Assembly (NCBI GenBank): GCA_025024175.1
Contig: QCXZ01000003.1
Location: forward strand, 39,828,257-39,892,256
Direction of reading: 5' to 3'
DNA: 64,000 bases
DNA from: Rhyzopertha dominica
Lineage: Eukaryota > Arthropoda > Insecta > Coleoptera > Bostrichidae
Part shown: positions 63,272 to 64,000 of the stretch, one piece after another
Layout of the letters: every line of letters starts with the position of its first letter
How positions within the stretch are numbered: the stretch's first letter is position 1
Made by a program: the position numbers and the translations under genes
Notes under the pieces: model-generated
Databases searched by the model: none
Seen by the model: the letters and a program-made list of their open reading frames with translations, nothing else
Told to the model about the DNA's origin: nothing

Positions 63272-64000
63272 CTAGCAATGCTCTAAATGTTTCGTTGATA
63301 ATACCAAAAAATTATCTTTCCAAATAATATTGCAACCTACATTCTAAAAGTTGTTATGGTATTTTCTTTATTGTATAATATTACTACTGATACTTATAAA
63401 TTTACTTATAAAATAAACACCCAAACGATTTTAAGGTGGAGAACCACCCGGATGTGTTGCATATCACTTTCTAAACCCTATGCAATTATGTTATTCGGAT
63501 GGTGGAATTACAAATTTCATTTTTCTAACACAAAAATGACATACTAAAGGGCAATATTTGCTTAGTGTGATGTTTTTGAAATTGAACTGATTCCAGTGTA
63601 GTTTAGCATCTATCATTGTTTTTATCCAATTCAATCCATCTAACCTTATCCGCAATATTTGTAAAATTAAAGCTACAAACATGAAGGTATTGAACATGTT
63701 TGCAAAGAATTACCGTTTCCGAAATCGTAGGGTTTGAATGATAAACTCAGTTTATTTAATTTCGTTAGCGTCACGAGTTAAACCTATTAATGATTTGTCA
63801 TTGATGAAGATGGGTCTGAAGAGAAAAAAAATACTTCCAAACACTTTGACCGGTCCCTTTCACCTGTTCACTGAAGCTTTACAGATTTATTGGCACAGCT
63901 GCTCTATCGATTTCAATAGCATTCACGTTACGCGGCCTTGCAGATTGAAGTCCTACTGTACAATGTTACGTACTACATTCGACCCTCACCGTAATAATAT

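Larger units (their letters stand above)
57048..64000 (+). repeat. right member of the direct duplication
   Basis: The copy starts at or before 57048, where the sequence becomes equal to base 1 of the window, and still matches at the last base. It carries its own exon A of trio, SINE head, LINE relic and LTR-like promoter. Several isolated N calls in the left copy are resolved here (for example T for the N near 923). One short reading frame (57922-58137, about 71 codons, ending LFLKV) is open here but has a stop in the left copy, so it is probably not under constraint. Confidence 0.97.

Noticed and set aside
1..64000. CRISPR arrays, operons, prokaryotic promoters, mitochondrial insertions
   Set aside because: No regularly spaced repeats, ribosome-binding-site-linked genes or mitochondrial gene sequence were seen; the window is eukaryotic nuclear DNA.

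Overview
The window looks like insect nuclear genome sequence. It is AT-rich and intron-rich, with GT-AG introns, and it is crowded with decayed insect-type mobile elements (mariner-superfamily transposases, a Jockey/R1-like LINE, an LTR retroelement, tRNA-derived SINE heads, TA-flanked MITEs). I cannot place the order from the sequence alone. The assembly is draft grade: there are two gaps of exactly 100 N (37437-37536 and 58987-59086), many isolated N calls, and clusters of one-base insertions.

The one host gene I can recognise is trio, the Rho-family guanine-nucleotide exchange factor, on the minus strand. Five consecutive coding exons can be placed with matching splice phases: A (60890-61073), B (47082-47277), C (46708-47002), D (43946-44211) and E (39986-40436). 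Together they encode about 460 residues: the Sec14/CRAL-TRIO domain, then the first spectrin-type helices. The GEF, SH3 and kinase-type domains are not in the window. Exons A to D read cleanly. Exon E keeps both splice sites but carries four single-base insertions that break its frame; without them its length is an exact multiple of three.

The ends of the window are copies of each other. Bases 1-8710 and 57048-64000 are near-identical direct repeats, interrupted in the right copy by a gap that replaces 1874 bases of the left copy. Each copy contains trio exon A, so one exon A lies in its proper place upstream of exon B and the other lies 34 kb downstream of exon E in the direction of transcription. 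No further trio exon could be found between 1 and 39985. A false haplotype duplication or misjoin is the simplest reading; a real segmental duplication is possible.

Layout: 1-8710, left duplicate (SINE head, LINE reverse-transcriptase relic, exon A copy, LTR-like promoter). 8711-17700, mostly unrecognised AT-rich DNA with one CRE-containing GC-richer patch and one AC-skewed block. 17700-24070, SINE-like hairpin, dispersed repeat, MITE, LINE relic, transposase relic. 24070-29400, nothing recognised. 29400-30850, second transposase relic beside a MITE. 34711-37680, second copy of the dispersed repeat and an LTR retroelement relic running into a gap. 38003-39077, large foldback. 39986-47277, trio exons E to B with a third transposase relic in one intron. 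47278-60889, the 13.6 kb trio intron with a nuclear-receptor site, a decayed dispersed gene family, and a palindrome carrying hammerhead-ribozyme-like cores. 57048-64000, right duplicate.
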